The notes under the pieces: generated by a model | Seen by the model: only the letters and a program-made list of their open reading frames with translations | Database searches by the model: none | Told to the model about the DNA's origin: nothing | Shown here: piece by piece, positions 17,243 through 24,648 of the stretch | How the letters are laid out: the number at the start of each line of letters is the position of its first letter | How positions within the stretch are numbered: position 1 is the stretch's first letter | Origin: a bacterium | Lineage (GTDB): Bacteria; SAR324; XYD2-FULL-50-16 | Direction: 5' to 3' | DNA length: 40,512 nucleotides | Assembly (NCBI GenBank): GCA_018830885.1 | Contig: JAHJRI010000220.1 | Location: forward strand, 1 to 40,512 | Translations under genes and position numbers: made by a program

Positions 17243-17971
17243 TCAGAAATCAAGCTTTTTCTTCAGGAGCGGCGCCTTTCGTCGTGAGAGTTCGACCCGG
17301 GAACGATCTTTCAATTCGATGAGGCAGGCGCCCTTAAATCCCTTGTGGATGGTAGTGACAAAAGCCAGGTTGACCAGGCTGGCCCGGTTGCTCCTGAAAA
17401 ATCCCAAACCTGCCAGTTTATCTTCATAGTAGTTCAGGGAGTGGTCCGAGAAAAAGCGACCCTCACTGGTATAGATAAAACTGAGCCCCTCCTCGAAACA
17501 GATTTTCTGAATATCTCCAACCTGGATAATCTTGATGGCATCCCGGAACTTCACCGAGATTTTCTCCGTGGTTTCCCTAGTGATCCCTTCATCCTCCAGG
17601 TTTGCGGCAGCAGAACCCGCCTTTTTTTCCAGAATCTTCCCCACCGCCCTGGCAAATCGCTCGCGACTGACCGGTTTCATGAGATAGTCAAGGGCATCAA
17701 CGTCGAAGGCATCAGCCGCGTATTTGGCATGTGCTGTCTGAAAAACAATCAGTGGGGGGGTCTGCAGGGAGGTAATCGTTTTGAAGACGGAAACCCCGGG
17801 CATATTGATATCCAGAAATGCCACGTCCGGTTGCAGCGAGACCATCTGTTCCAGCGCCTCGGTGCCGCTGCGGGCGACTGCGATGATATGAAACTGGTCA
17901 TAAGCGGACAGCAGGTCCTTCAGCCGATCGATGGCGTGGGGTTCGTCATCGGCAATCAATGTTGTAATCAT
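17243..17971 (-). CDS. LytTR-family response regulator
   Basis: A 242-residue two-domain regulator. The receiver domain (residues 1-115) has acidic D8/D9, phospho-acceptor D54 in AFLDINMPG, T80 and K100 in YLMKPVS. The LytTR DNA-binding domain (about 140-240) shows the FFRSNRASLVNLAFV pattern. It should be phosphorylated by the LytS-like kinase encoded just upstream. No Shine-Dalgarno is present: mobile element D ends 1 bp upstream of the start codon, which itself lies in the element's target duplication (CATGATTA on the minus strand). Before insertion the start overlapped the kinase stop as ATGA. Confidence 0.93.
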   Translation of the reverse strand: MITTLIADDEPHAIDRLKDLLSAYDQFHIIAVARSGTEALEQMVSLQPDVAFLDINMPGVSVFKTITSLQTPPLIVFQTAHAKYAADAFDVDALDYLMKPVSRERFARAVGKILEKKAGSAAANLEDEGITRETTEKISVKFRDAIKIIQVGDIQKICFEEGLSFIYTSEGRFFSDHSLNYYEDKLAGLGFFRSNRASLVNLAFVTTIHKGFKGACLIELKDRSRVELSRRKAPLLKKKLDF

Positions 17972-17972
17972 G

Positions 17973-18120
17973 GTATCTATTCAGTTTGATTTCCGCTCAG
18001 CCCCGAAGGTATTTTGTTTCAAGAACCCTGGGATCCAGGGATGGCTTCCAGGAGCTCCAGGAGGATTCATGCGTTTCTTGAAACACAATACCTTTGGGGC
18101 GTATACAGGTGAATAGTGAC
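17973..18120 (+). mobile_element. Palindromic MITE, copy D (148 bp), inserted between kinase and regulator genes
   Basis: The left end is GTATCTATTCAG and the reverse complement of the right end is GTCACTATTCACC. Flanks are TAATCATG (17965-17972) and TAGTCATG (18121-18128), an 8-bp target duplication with one mismatch. Arms with GCCCCGAAGGTATT and AATACCTTTGGGGC enclose the conserved core in forward orientation. Compared with copies B and C it lacks the 75-bp tail, apparently lost between two AATAG repeats. It occupies nearly all of the 152-bp gap between the two signalling genes. Confidence 0.85.
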
Positions 18121-18123
18121 TAG

Positions 18124-19113
18124 TCATGTTGCGAATGATATTTCTATCCCTCCGTCTTTGATGGAGAATGTTCCCCCCAGGGTTTCAACCCGTCTCCGGG
18201 TCACCGTCAGGCCGACGCCCCCGTCCAGCATATCTGCTGTCAAACAGGCCTGGGAATCCCGCACGGCAATGGTGAGGCGGCCGTCTGCATGGAATGTTCG
18301 CAGGTCGATGGCCAGATGCTCGGTCATGTCGATATTGTGCTTGATACAATTTTCGACCAGCGGTTGAATGATCATCGGCGGAACCTGTCCCTCAGCCTGG
18401 ATGTCGATCCGGTAGGAGAGTCTGTCCCCGAATCGCATCTGCTGAATCGACAGGTATTTTTCCACCACATCCAGCTCCGATGCCAGGGAGACCCTTTGCA
18501 GGTCACTGAAATCCAGATGGTAACGCAGTATTTCGGCCAGGTTGATCAGCGCGGTCTCCGCCTTGTCTGGCGTCTTCAGCAGGGAAACCATCAAGTTGAG
18601 GGAATTGAACAGGAAGTGGGGATTGATTTTGGAAGCAAGGAGCCTCAATTCCATCTGGGTTTTCAACACGGTTTCCGCCTGCAATGCTTTCTCCTTCTCC
18701 AGGACGGTCTGCTGGAAAAGCACAAACCCACTGCTGATGACATTAATGGCGATGAAGAACAACAGATTGATCAGCAGGTATGTCACTGTCCGATTGTCGG
18801 AGTAAAGAAACGCTGTCGGATCGAAAACAAAGAACCCGATAAAGGTGATGATGCCAACCCCCAGGATCAAGCCGAACGAAAGCAGCAGCACCAGAAACAG
18901 ACGGTCGGTCAAAGTAGACAGATAACGGGTAAAATAGAGACTGATCAGAACACCGACACCCAGGAAAAGGGAGTCCAGGATCGTAATCGTCGGTGAAATC
19001 CAGATAAACTGATCATATCGGAGTCCGATGATCAGGCTGAGTATCCCCCCGATCACCAGGGAAAAACCCAGAACACCGACTATGCTGATGAGATGGGGGA
19101 TGTTCCGTTTCAA
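18124..19113 (-). CDS. LytS/YehU-type membrane sensor histidine kinase
   Basis: A 329-residue kinase. Residues 1-135 contain about four hydrophobic segments, followed by a short coiled linker (QQTVLEKEKALQAETVLKTQ). The His_kinase domain has H166 in SKINPHFLFNSLNLM, and the ATPase N-box is IIQPLVENCIKHN (about 248-260). The usual G-box is reduced to GGVGLTVTRRRVE. It should phosphorylate the adjacent LytTR regulator. The C-terminus ends abruptly with GGIEISFAT, as is normal for the group give or take a few residues. The stop codon lies in the target duplication of element D, which separates it from its partner. Confidence 0.9.
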   Translation of the reverse strand: MKRNIPHLISIVGVLGFSLVIGGILSLIIGLRYDQFIWISPTITILDSLFLGVGVLISLYFTRYLSTLTDRLFLVLLLSFGLILGVGIITFIGFFVFDPTAFLYSDNRTVTYLLINLLFFIAINVISSGFVLFQQTVLEKEKALQAETVLKTQMELRLLASKINPHFLFNSLNLMVSLLKTPDKAETALINLAEILRYHLDFSDLQRVSLASELDVVEKYLSIQQMRFGDRLSYRIDIQAEGQVPPMIIQPLVENCIKHNIDMTEHLAIDLRTFHADGRLTIAVRDSQACLTADMLDGGVGLTVTRRRVETLGGTFSIKDGGIEISFAT

Positions 19114-19400
19114 AACGCAATCCGCTGCTTGTTGGGTCAGGGTGTGGAAAATTTCTGCAACACTGATGGTGTCACGCTACGACAAAAGACGATTTGAGTA
19201 AAGCACCGGATCAATGATTCGATCGGGAACCCATGCCATTTAACCGGGGGTATCCGCCATTCATCGGAAATCCACCGCCACTCATCCGGATTCAGTGGCG
19301 GGCCGTTCCCGATCCGGGTCATCCTGACATCATGGAATTCAGAAAACTTCAAACAGCTGGTTTGAAGGGATCGAAATGATCAACACTCTTGGAGACAAAA

Positions 19401-19925
19401 ATGAAAAACATGACATTGATGGTTGCCCTGCTTGCTTTAATCGTCGGATTCAGTTCCAGTGCGTCGGCTTATCAGGGGCACTGGCGGGAACGGGATGCAT
19501 CGGGGGACCATTACCCGAAATCGTTCAAAGAAGGGTATGAATATAAGATGAAACGGTTTGATGATGGGTTTGTGCTCTTTCCCGGCGCCGAAATCGGAAT
19601 GGGAAGCGGGGCCCTGTCCGCCGCCATTGGTCTGAATATCGGTTATAAAAGCGGACTGTTTTTAATCGGGACTTCCCTGAAAGGCCAGGTGATCAATATT
19701 GACCATGTCAACTACGCCTTTATGCCCTATACCTTGAATGTTTCCGGTGTCAGTTATTCGATGATCCCTGAAACGTCGAATTCACAGAATGACAAAAAGC
19801 TGAAGGGCTGGTCGATCGGCTATGGGATGGGCGGCAAACTCACCTTCGCGCAGCTGGTTGAAACCGATCCGGTAACCCAGGTCGAAAAGGAGTATCTGAC
19901 GATCAATATCGGGTTCGGGTTTTAG
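19401..19925 (+). CDS. Small secreted or outer-membrane protein, function unknown
   Basis: A start at ATG 19401 is chosen because GGAGA lies 5 bp upstream; the open frame begins earlier at a TTG. The 174-residue product has a signal peptide (TLMVALLALIVGFSSSASA) and a beta-rich mature part with alternating hydrophobic and polar residues (SAAIGLNIGYKSGLFLIGTS). It ends in LTINIGFGF; the C-terminal Phe is typical of outer-membrane barrels. At this size it could form a small barrel of about eight strands. It stands alone between the LytS gene (divergent) and the acyltransferase pseudogene (convergent). Confidence 0.65.
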   Translation: MKNMTLMVALLALIVGFSSSASAYQGHWRERDASGDHYPKSFKEGYEYKMKRFDDGFVLFPGAEIGMGSGALSAAIGLNIGYKSGLFLIGTSLKGQVINIDHVNYAFMPYTLNVSGVSYSMIPETSNSQNDKKLKGWSIGYGMGGKLTFAQLVETDPVTQVEKEYLTINIGFGF

Positions 19926-20046
19926 GCGCATCGTGGCACCGGAATCCCCAGGCTCCACCGGGATGCTGAACCGGAGTACTCCCGGCCCGGCTGCCGGGGA
20001 TTGATATTCCGGCTGTCAAACCTTGCCTGAATCGAAATGCACCCGC

Positions 20047-21031
20047 CTATTTCATACCAAAAATGAACCGGGTCATCCGATTGGTTCCTGCCATTGCGCA
20101 AGCAAGAAAAATCAGTGGAAAGGCGGTAAGATTGATGATGAGGTATTTCACAACGATTGGAAAAGTGGTTTGGACAACATAGAAACCGATGATCAGCACG
20201 ATCGTCTGATGAAGTATATAAAATGGAAGTGCGATGTTGGATAGATAGCGAATGACCTTTCCATCTGCTGTCGACAGGTATTGTCGCGTATATCCTAAAA
20301 ACATGATCAACCAGCACCATTCCCCGACCACTTTTAAAACCATCATCAGGATATAGTATCCAATGGTTTCGGGGTGGTCGGCCAGGTACCCGGCTGAGGG
20401 ATTGTCCGTGAACCCCCTGAAAGCGCTTTCTGACAAGGGGATAATTAGACAGTAGCCCACGGACACGGGTACGCCAATCCACAACGCCAGCCGTTTGTTC
20501 ACCGCAATAGCCTGTCTGAAGCGATCATCTGAAAACAACAGAAACCCGAACACAAATAGAAGCCAATAATGAAATACATTGGCCCAGTCCGTCACAAATG
20601 TCTGGAAACCGGGGAACAACCACCGCAGCGCAATTTCGACGATCATAAGGGGTACCATGGGCAGAAAAATGGAACGTCCCCCGGAGAAGCGGTTGACAAC
20701 CCACGCCCGCCTGTCTTTGAAATGCGCTGTTTTCAGATTGACGAACATATTCAGGGAAACCAGGGAGAAAACAAACAGGTAAAAAAGAAACCAGAGATGT
20801 CCCGAGTGCAAACCAGGTTGACGCCCCTGCAATAAGAAAAAACAGCGGCATATGCCAGATGTGAATAAATGAACTCACATAATTGAAAAAACCACTGGAT
20901 TCACTGTTTTTGAGATGAAACCAGCCGAAACTGAAGATCTCCGAGCTGTGAAAAAAAACCAGAACCAGAACAGCGAACACCCGCAGCCAGTCCAGTTCAT
21001 AATAACGAGCTGGGTGATGATTTTTTCCCAT
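20047..21031 (-). pseudogene. Acyltransferase_3 family membrane protein, internally deleted and frameshifted
   Basis: The N-terminal part (21031 to about 20800) has the family start YYELDWLRVFAVLVLVFFHS and MPLFFLIAGASTWFAL. Reading then continues in another frame from about 20805 with HSGHLWFLFYLFVFSLVSL and the remaining membrane segments to TRFIFGMK. In intact members about 80-100 residues separate these parts, so an internal deletion near 20795-20805 has also shifted the frame. Intact enzymes move acyl groups onto sugars or glycans at the membrane. The gene starts 26 bp after the rhodanese-DsbD gene, with AAGGA 6 bp before the ATG, so it belonged to that operon. Confidence 0.8.
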
Positions 21032-21057
21032 CCGTTTCCTTCAGGGGGGGTTCAGCA

Positions 21058-22815
21058 CTATGGTTGCCTGGAAAGCGATGACTCATCCCGCAGGAGTTCC
21101 GCCAGCCGGTTTAAAAACGGTTCTGCGGGGACAAAATCCACCAGTCTCAGATCAGGGCGTTCCTCTCCCCGACGATTAAAAAACAGAACCGTCGGAACGC
21201 CTTTGACATCATGTTCCCGCAATAGTCTTTCATACGTGTTATTCCCTGTCTGCGTCAAATCCACTTTGATCATCACAACCGACTGGTCAGACAACTTGAC
21301 GACATCCGGGTGATGAAAGGTGATCTCGTCCAATTCCCTGCAGGGGGTACACCACTCCGCTGAAAAGTCTATCACGACGGGTTTGCCGGCTGCCTGCGAT
21401 GACACCATCAGCTGCCTGGAATAGGCGTGCCAGTTGGCACCTGGCCCCGCCAGGACCCAGGTTCCGACCAGAATCGTGGCTGTCACCAGACCAGCCATCG
21501 CCACGGCGGTCTGAATCCACCGAAATAGACCTAAATCCGATCGGACCGACTGAATCCAACCCAGATGGATGGCTGCGGCCAGGGGAACCATGGCAAACAG
21601 GATTACGCCTGTTGTTTCCGATAACACCGGACGGATAAAATAGAGGGCCATACCAACCAGAATCCAGCCCAGGAGTTTTCTGACCCAGACCATCCAGTCA
21701 CCAGACCGGGGCAGTTTATCCAGTTTACCGGAAAAAAGCCCCAGCGCCAGCAAGGGAATACCCAGTCCCAGACTCAAGGTGAAAAAGACGATAAAACCCA
21801 TCAGGGGGTCTCCCATGCTGGCCACCCAGGTAAGCAGTCCCAGGATAAACGGGCCAATACACGGTGCGGCAATCACACCCAGGGTCAATCCCATGAAGAG
21901 ACTGCCAAAATATCCGGAATAATTTTTTGAAGCCGCCCGGGTCAGGCCTGAAGGCAACCGTAACTCCCAAAATCCCAGAAGGCTGCTGGCAAAAAACAGG
22001 AGGACAACGACCACTCCACCCAACACCAGGGGATTTTGCAGCAGGGAACCGACCAGACTCCCGCTTAAGGCAGCTGCCAGCCCCAGGGAAGAATTGACAA
22101 CCGCCAGTCCGCCGATATAGCAAACCCCGTTGCCCAGCAGCCTACCCCTTCCCTTGCCGCTCCTGCCGCCGAAATAAGAAATGGTGATGGGGATCAGGGG
22201 ATAGATACAGGGCGTCAGGTTCAGCGCCATGCCACTGAGAAATATCCCCAGCAGGGTCCAGACCAACGCCAGACCGGTCAAGGTTCCGGTCTTTTCTATT
22301 GAGGCAGCAGCGACCGGTCCCAGGGAAACACTCTCCTCAGGTAAGCCTTTGCCCTGCCACTCCGGGAAACCGGCGGCATAGCGAGACACATTTTCATATC
22401 CGAGATTGACAGCCACCCGGGCCGCACTGTCGCTGCGCACTCACGACAACCCTGCTCAGTAAAACACGAGTATTCTGGATCTGTCAGGACCCAGGAATTT
22501 CTCCAGAGCGCCTTTCTGACGCCAACGGGACCACAACGTCGGCTCCAGGGGAAAATTGACTGCCCCTTTAATATGACCGGTACGATACTCCCACACCTGC
22601 CGGGTATCCACCAGCAGCAAATCCCGGGAGGCATGCTGATACTGCTGCCATAAATCTTCGACATCAATGAGTCGATAGCCGCCACCGTGCGCCTCCTGGA
22701 CAACATCCTGGAAGGATGCGGGTTGAATGACCAGCGGTCGATTCCCATACCAGAGAATGCTGACAGTCATGAACACGGCCGCAAGGGAAGCCAGTGCTCT
22801 CAATTTACTTTTCAT
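21058..22815 (-). CDS. Rhodanese-DsbD fusion, candidate selenoprotein with two in-frame UGA (Sec120, Sec125)
   Basis: Read through UGA codons at 22458-22456 and 22443-22441, one 585-residue frame results. It has a signal/anchor segment (1-25), a rhodanese domain (about 30-160: LLLVDTRQVWEYRTGHIKGAVNFPL, then FY-U-AGLS-U-VRSDSAA and GFPEWQGKGLP), a DsbD-like membrane domain with Cys203 (NLTPCIYP) and Cys319 (APCIGP), and a thioredoxin domain with Cys489/Cys492 (AEWCTPC). The two UGA codons sit exactly where the ArsR-rhodanese protein at 23886 has Cys178 and Cys183 (YCRGPHC). Rhodanese-type selenoproteins are known; I know of none with both positions Sec and fused to DsbD. The DsbD-type part would carry electrons from cytoplasmic thioredoxin to the exported rhodanese. 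If UGA is not read as Sec, the locus is a rhodanese stub (22815-22456) plus an N-truncated DsbD. Confidence 0.8.
22408..22449 (-). promoter_or_regulatory. Possible SECIS region: two alternative hairpins after the UGA codons
   Basis: On the mRNA, UUGUCG (22449-22444) can pair with CGACAG (22432-22427), putting the second UGA in the loop about 13 nt after the first UGA. The same GACAG (22431-22427) can instead pair with CUGUC (22412-22408), with inner GCC/GGC, giving a G-rich loop about 22 nt after the second UGA. Bacterial SECIS elements lie directly after UGA with a G in the apical loop, so both fit roughly. The two stems are mutually exclusive. Confidence 0.4.
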
Positions 22816-22920
22816 GGGTAACCGTATTAAGTTCCGCTTTTGGCGCTAAGACCTGTATACCACTGATCTCATTCCCGCCGTTCTTCGCACCAAGTCTCGC
22901 GTATTCAATTACAGACAGGT

Positions 22921-22949
22921 TCCCCGCTGCTTCTCAGAAAAAGCGGGGA
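22921..22949. terminator. Hairpin between the hydroxylase and rhodanese-DsbD genes
   Basis: TCCCCGCT (22921-22928) pairs with AGCGGGGA (22942-22949) around a 13-nt loop, just beyond the stop of the minus-strand hydroxylase gene. No T-run follows, so termination would be weak. It may partly separate the hydroxylase transcript from the downstream rhodanese-DsbD gene. Confidence 0.4.
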
Positions 22950-22953
22950 GCCC

Positions 22954-23766
22954 CTATGACTTCTTTTCATTTAAAAAGGGTTGGATCAAAAGCCAGTGGA
23001 GATGCAGGTACTTCGGGTGCCTGAATCGTTCTATGCCAATCACCATCTTTTCATGGCTGTCTTTGGGCTGCGCCCGGTAAGTGCCACAAAGCCGGTCCCA
23101 CAATGACAAGCTGAAACCGAAATTGCTGTTTGTCTCTTCCGGATAAATGGAATGGTGAATGCGATGCATGTCCGGGGTAACAATCAACCACCGGATAACC
23201 CGCTCAGCTCTCAACGGGAGTCTGATATTGCCATGATTAAACAACGCCGTCCCGTTCAGCACGATCTCAAAAATGAAGACCGCAAGCGGCAAAGGTCCCA
23301 GAGCAGCAATCACTGCTATTTTGATGACCATCGACAGGACGATTTCGATGGGATGAAACCGGGAACCAGTGGTCACATCAAAATCCAGGTCCGTATGGTG
23401 CATTCGGTGTATCCGCCAGAACAGCGGAATAAAGTGAACCATGGCATGTTGCAGATAGATGATAAAATCCAGGAAAACTACGGACACCGCCAGATTTGCG
23501 CCATAACCCAGGTCAATTTTGTTCAGCAGACCCCAGCCGCGGTTCTGAGATTCCATCGCAAACCCCACAGCCAGAACCGGAAACAACCAGCGGAGAACCA
23601 GGCTGTTGATCACGACAATGGCCAGATTGCTGGTCCACCGCCATCCCCTGGATATTCTCAGCACCCGCCGGGGTGCCAGCACCTCCCACAGCATGACGAT
23701 CAGGAACAGGCCGCAGAAAACCCCAAGCCGGATATAGATCTCATTATCCATAAGATACTGACTCAT
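22954..23766 (-). CDS. Fatty acid hydroxylase / sterol desaturase family membrane protein
   Basis: A start at ATG 23766 (MSQYLMDNEIY) is preferred because GAGG lies about 8 bp upstream; the frame is open to 23793. The 270-residue protein has several membrane segments and the di-iron histidine boxes of the family: HAMVH (HX3H), HRMHH (HX2HH) and MHRIHH (HX2HH), plus NHGN. Known members hydroxylate or desaturate lipids with O2 at the membrane. It is divergent from the ArsR-rhodanese gene across a 119-bp region with a palindromic operator, so it is probably that regulator's target. The substrate is unknown. Confidence 0.88.
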   Translation of the reverse strand: MSQYLMDNEIYIRLGVFCGLFLIVMLWEVLAPRRVLRISRGWRWTSNLAIVVINSLVLRWLFPVLAVGFAMESQNRGWGLLNKIDLGYGANLAVSVVFLDFIIYLQHAMVHFIPLFWRIHRMHHTDLDFDVTTGSRFHPIEIVLSMVIKIAVIAALGPLPLAVFIFEIVLNGTALFNHGNIRLPLRAERVIRWLIVTPDMHRIHHSIYPEETNSNFGFSLSLWDRLCGTYRAQPKDSHEKMVIGIERFRHPKYLHLHWLLIQPFLNEKKS

Positions 23767-23844
23767 GGCATCCCTCGCTGAACGCGTCAGCAATCCCGCG
23801 TTTGACCAGAAACGGGCAATATGGTAGATTATTAACAGTTCACT

Positions 23845-23866
23845 TATTCAATAGATCAATTGAATA
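23845..23866. promoter_or_regulatory. Palindromic operator between hydroxylase and ArsR-rhodanese genes
   Basis: A perfect inverted repeat, TATTCAAT-N6-ATTGAATA, lies 20 bp before the GTG of the ArsR-family gene and about 80 bp before the divergent hydroxylase gene. Size and A+T-rich symmetry fit an ArsR dimer site, so it probably mediates autoregulation and control of the divergent gene. Confidence 0.65.
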
Positions 23867-23885
23867 CTAGTTAAAAAGGAGTTTT

Positions 23886-24551
23886 GTGTCAAACAATAAT
23901 TTCAAACACCAGCTTTTTGAGCAATTTGCCCGTATCGGCAAGTCTCTCAGCAGTGGTCCGCGACTGGAGTTGCTTGAATATCTTGCCCAGGGAGAGCGGA
24001 ATGTCGAATCACTATCCAGGGTGTCCGGGTTTTCGATCGCCAACACATCTCAGCATCTGCGACACCTTCACCAGGCGGGGCTGGTCGCATCCCGCAAGTC
24101 GGCCCAGCAGGTGTTTTATCGTTTGGCCGATGAACAGGTGATCGATCTTCTGGATCTGATCAGAAAAGTGGCAGAACGGAATCTGGCAGAAATTGACCGG
24201 CTGATCAACACTTTTCTGACCTCAAAGGATGAACTGGAGCCGATTTCCGGGACCGAACTGTTTGAGCGTTTGAAAAGGAAAGACATCACCGTACTGGATG
24301 TCCGACCCAATGAAGAATTCAACAGCGGTCATTTGCCGAATGCGGTCAACATCCCGCTCAGCGAACTGGAAAAAAGGCTGAACACATTACCGATGGACAG
24401 GGATGTGGTTGCCTATTGCCGGGGTCCTCATTGTATCCTCTCTTTTGAGGCGGTTGAAAGACTGCGGAAAAAGGGATTTCGAGCGCTGAGGTATGAGAAT
24501 GGCTTTCCGGAATGGAAACGGTCCGGGTTACCGGTCGAAATGGGGATATGA
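23886..24551 (+). CDS. ArsR-type winged-helix regulator fused to a rhodanese domain
   Basis: A GTG start with AAGGAG 5 bp upstream. The 221-residue protein has an ArsR-type helix-turn-helix (residues 10-90, with SRVSGFSIANTSQHLRHLHQ as recognition region) and a rhodanese domain (about 115-220). The rhodanese domain has LDVRPNEEFNSGHLPNAVNI and the active loop AYCRGPHCILSFEA with Cys178 and Cys183. In this known fusion type the rhodanese or its persulfide-forming cysteine is thought to sense sulfane sulfur or redox state and release DNA. It lies beside a palindromic operator and close to a rhodanese-DsbD gene with the same CX4C spacing. The redox-sensing role is inference. Confidence 0.9.
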   Translation: MSNNNFKHQLFEQFARIGKSLSSGPRLELLEYLAQGERNVESLSRVSGFSIANTSQHLRHLHQAGLVASRKSAQQVFYRLADEQVIDLLDLIRKVAERNLAEIDRLINTFLTSKDELEPISGTELFERLKRKDITVLDVRPNEEFNSGHLPNAVNIPLSELEKRLNTLPMDRDVVAYCRGPHCILSFEAVERLRKKGFRALRYENGFPEWKRSGLPVEMGI

Positions 24552-24648
24552 AGGGAAACGGGAGCGGAGAAATCCCCTGGCCTTCTACTCTGACGTCAAG
24601 GATGAAAAACAACCGCCGCAGGATCGTGAGGGGGGTGACTGTTGCATT

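Noticed and set aside
19922..20482. 186-codon minus-strand frame over the acyltransferase pseudogene
   Set aside because: It is a shadow of the real membrane-protein frame, rich in Arg, Ser and Pro without features.
22954..22956. Pyrrolysine readthrough of UAG at the hydroxylase stop
   Set aside because: UAG also ends several other genes here (for example at 1972 and 21058), and the sequence after it is a hairpin and not a domain.
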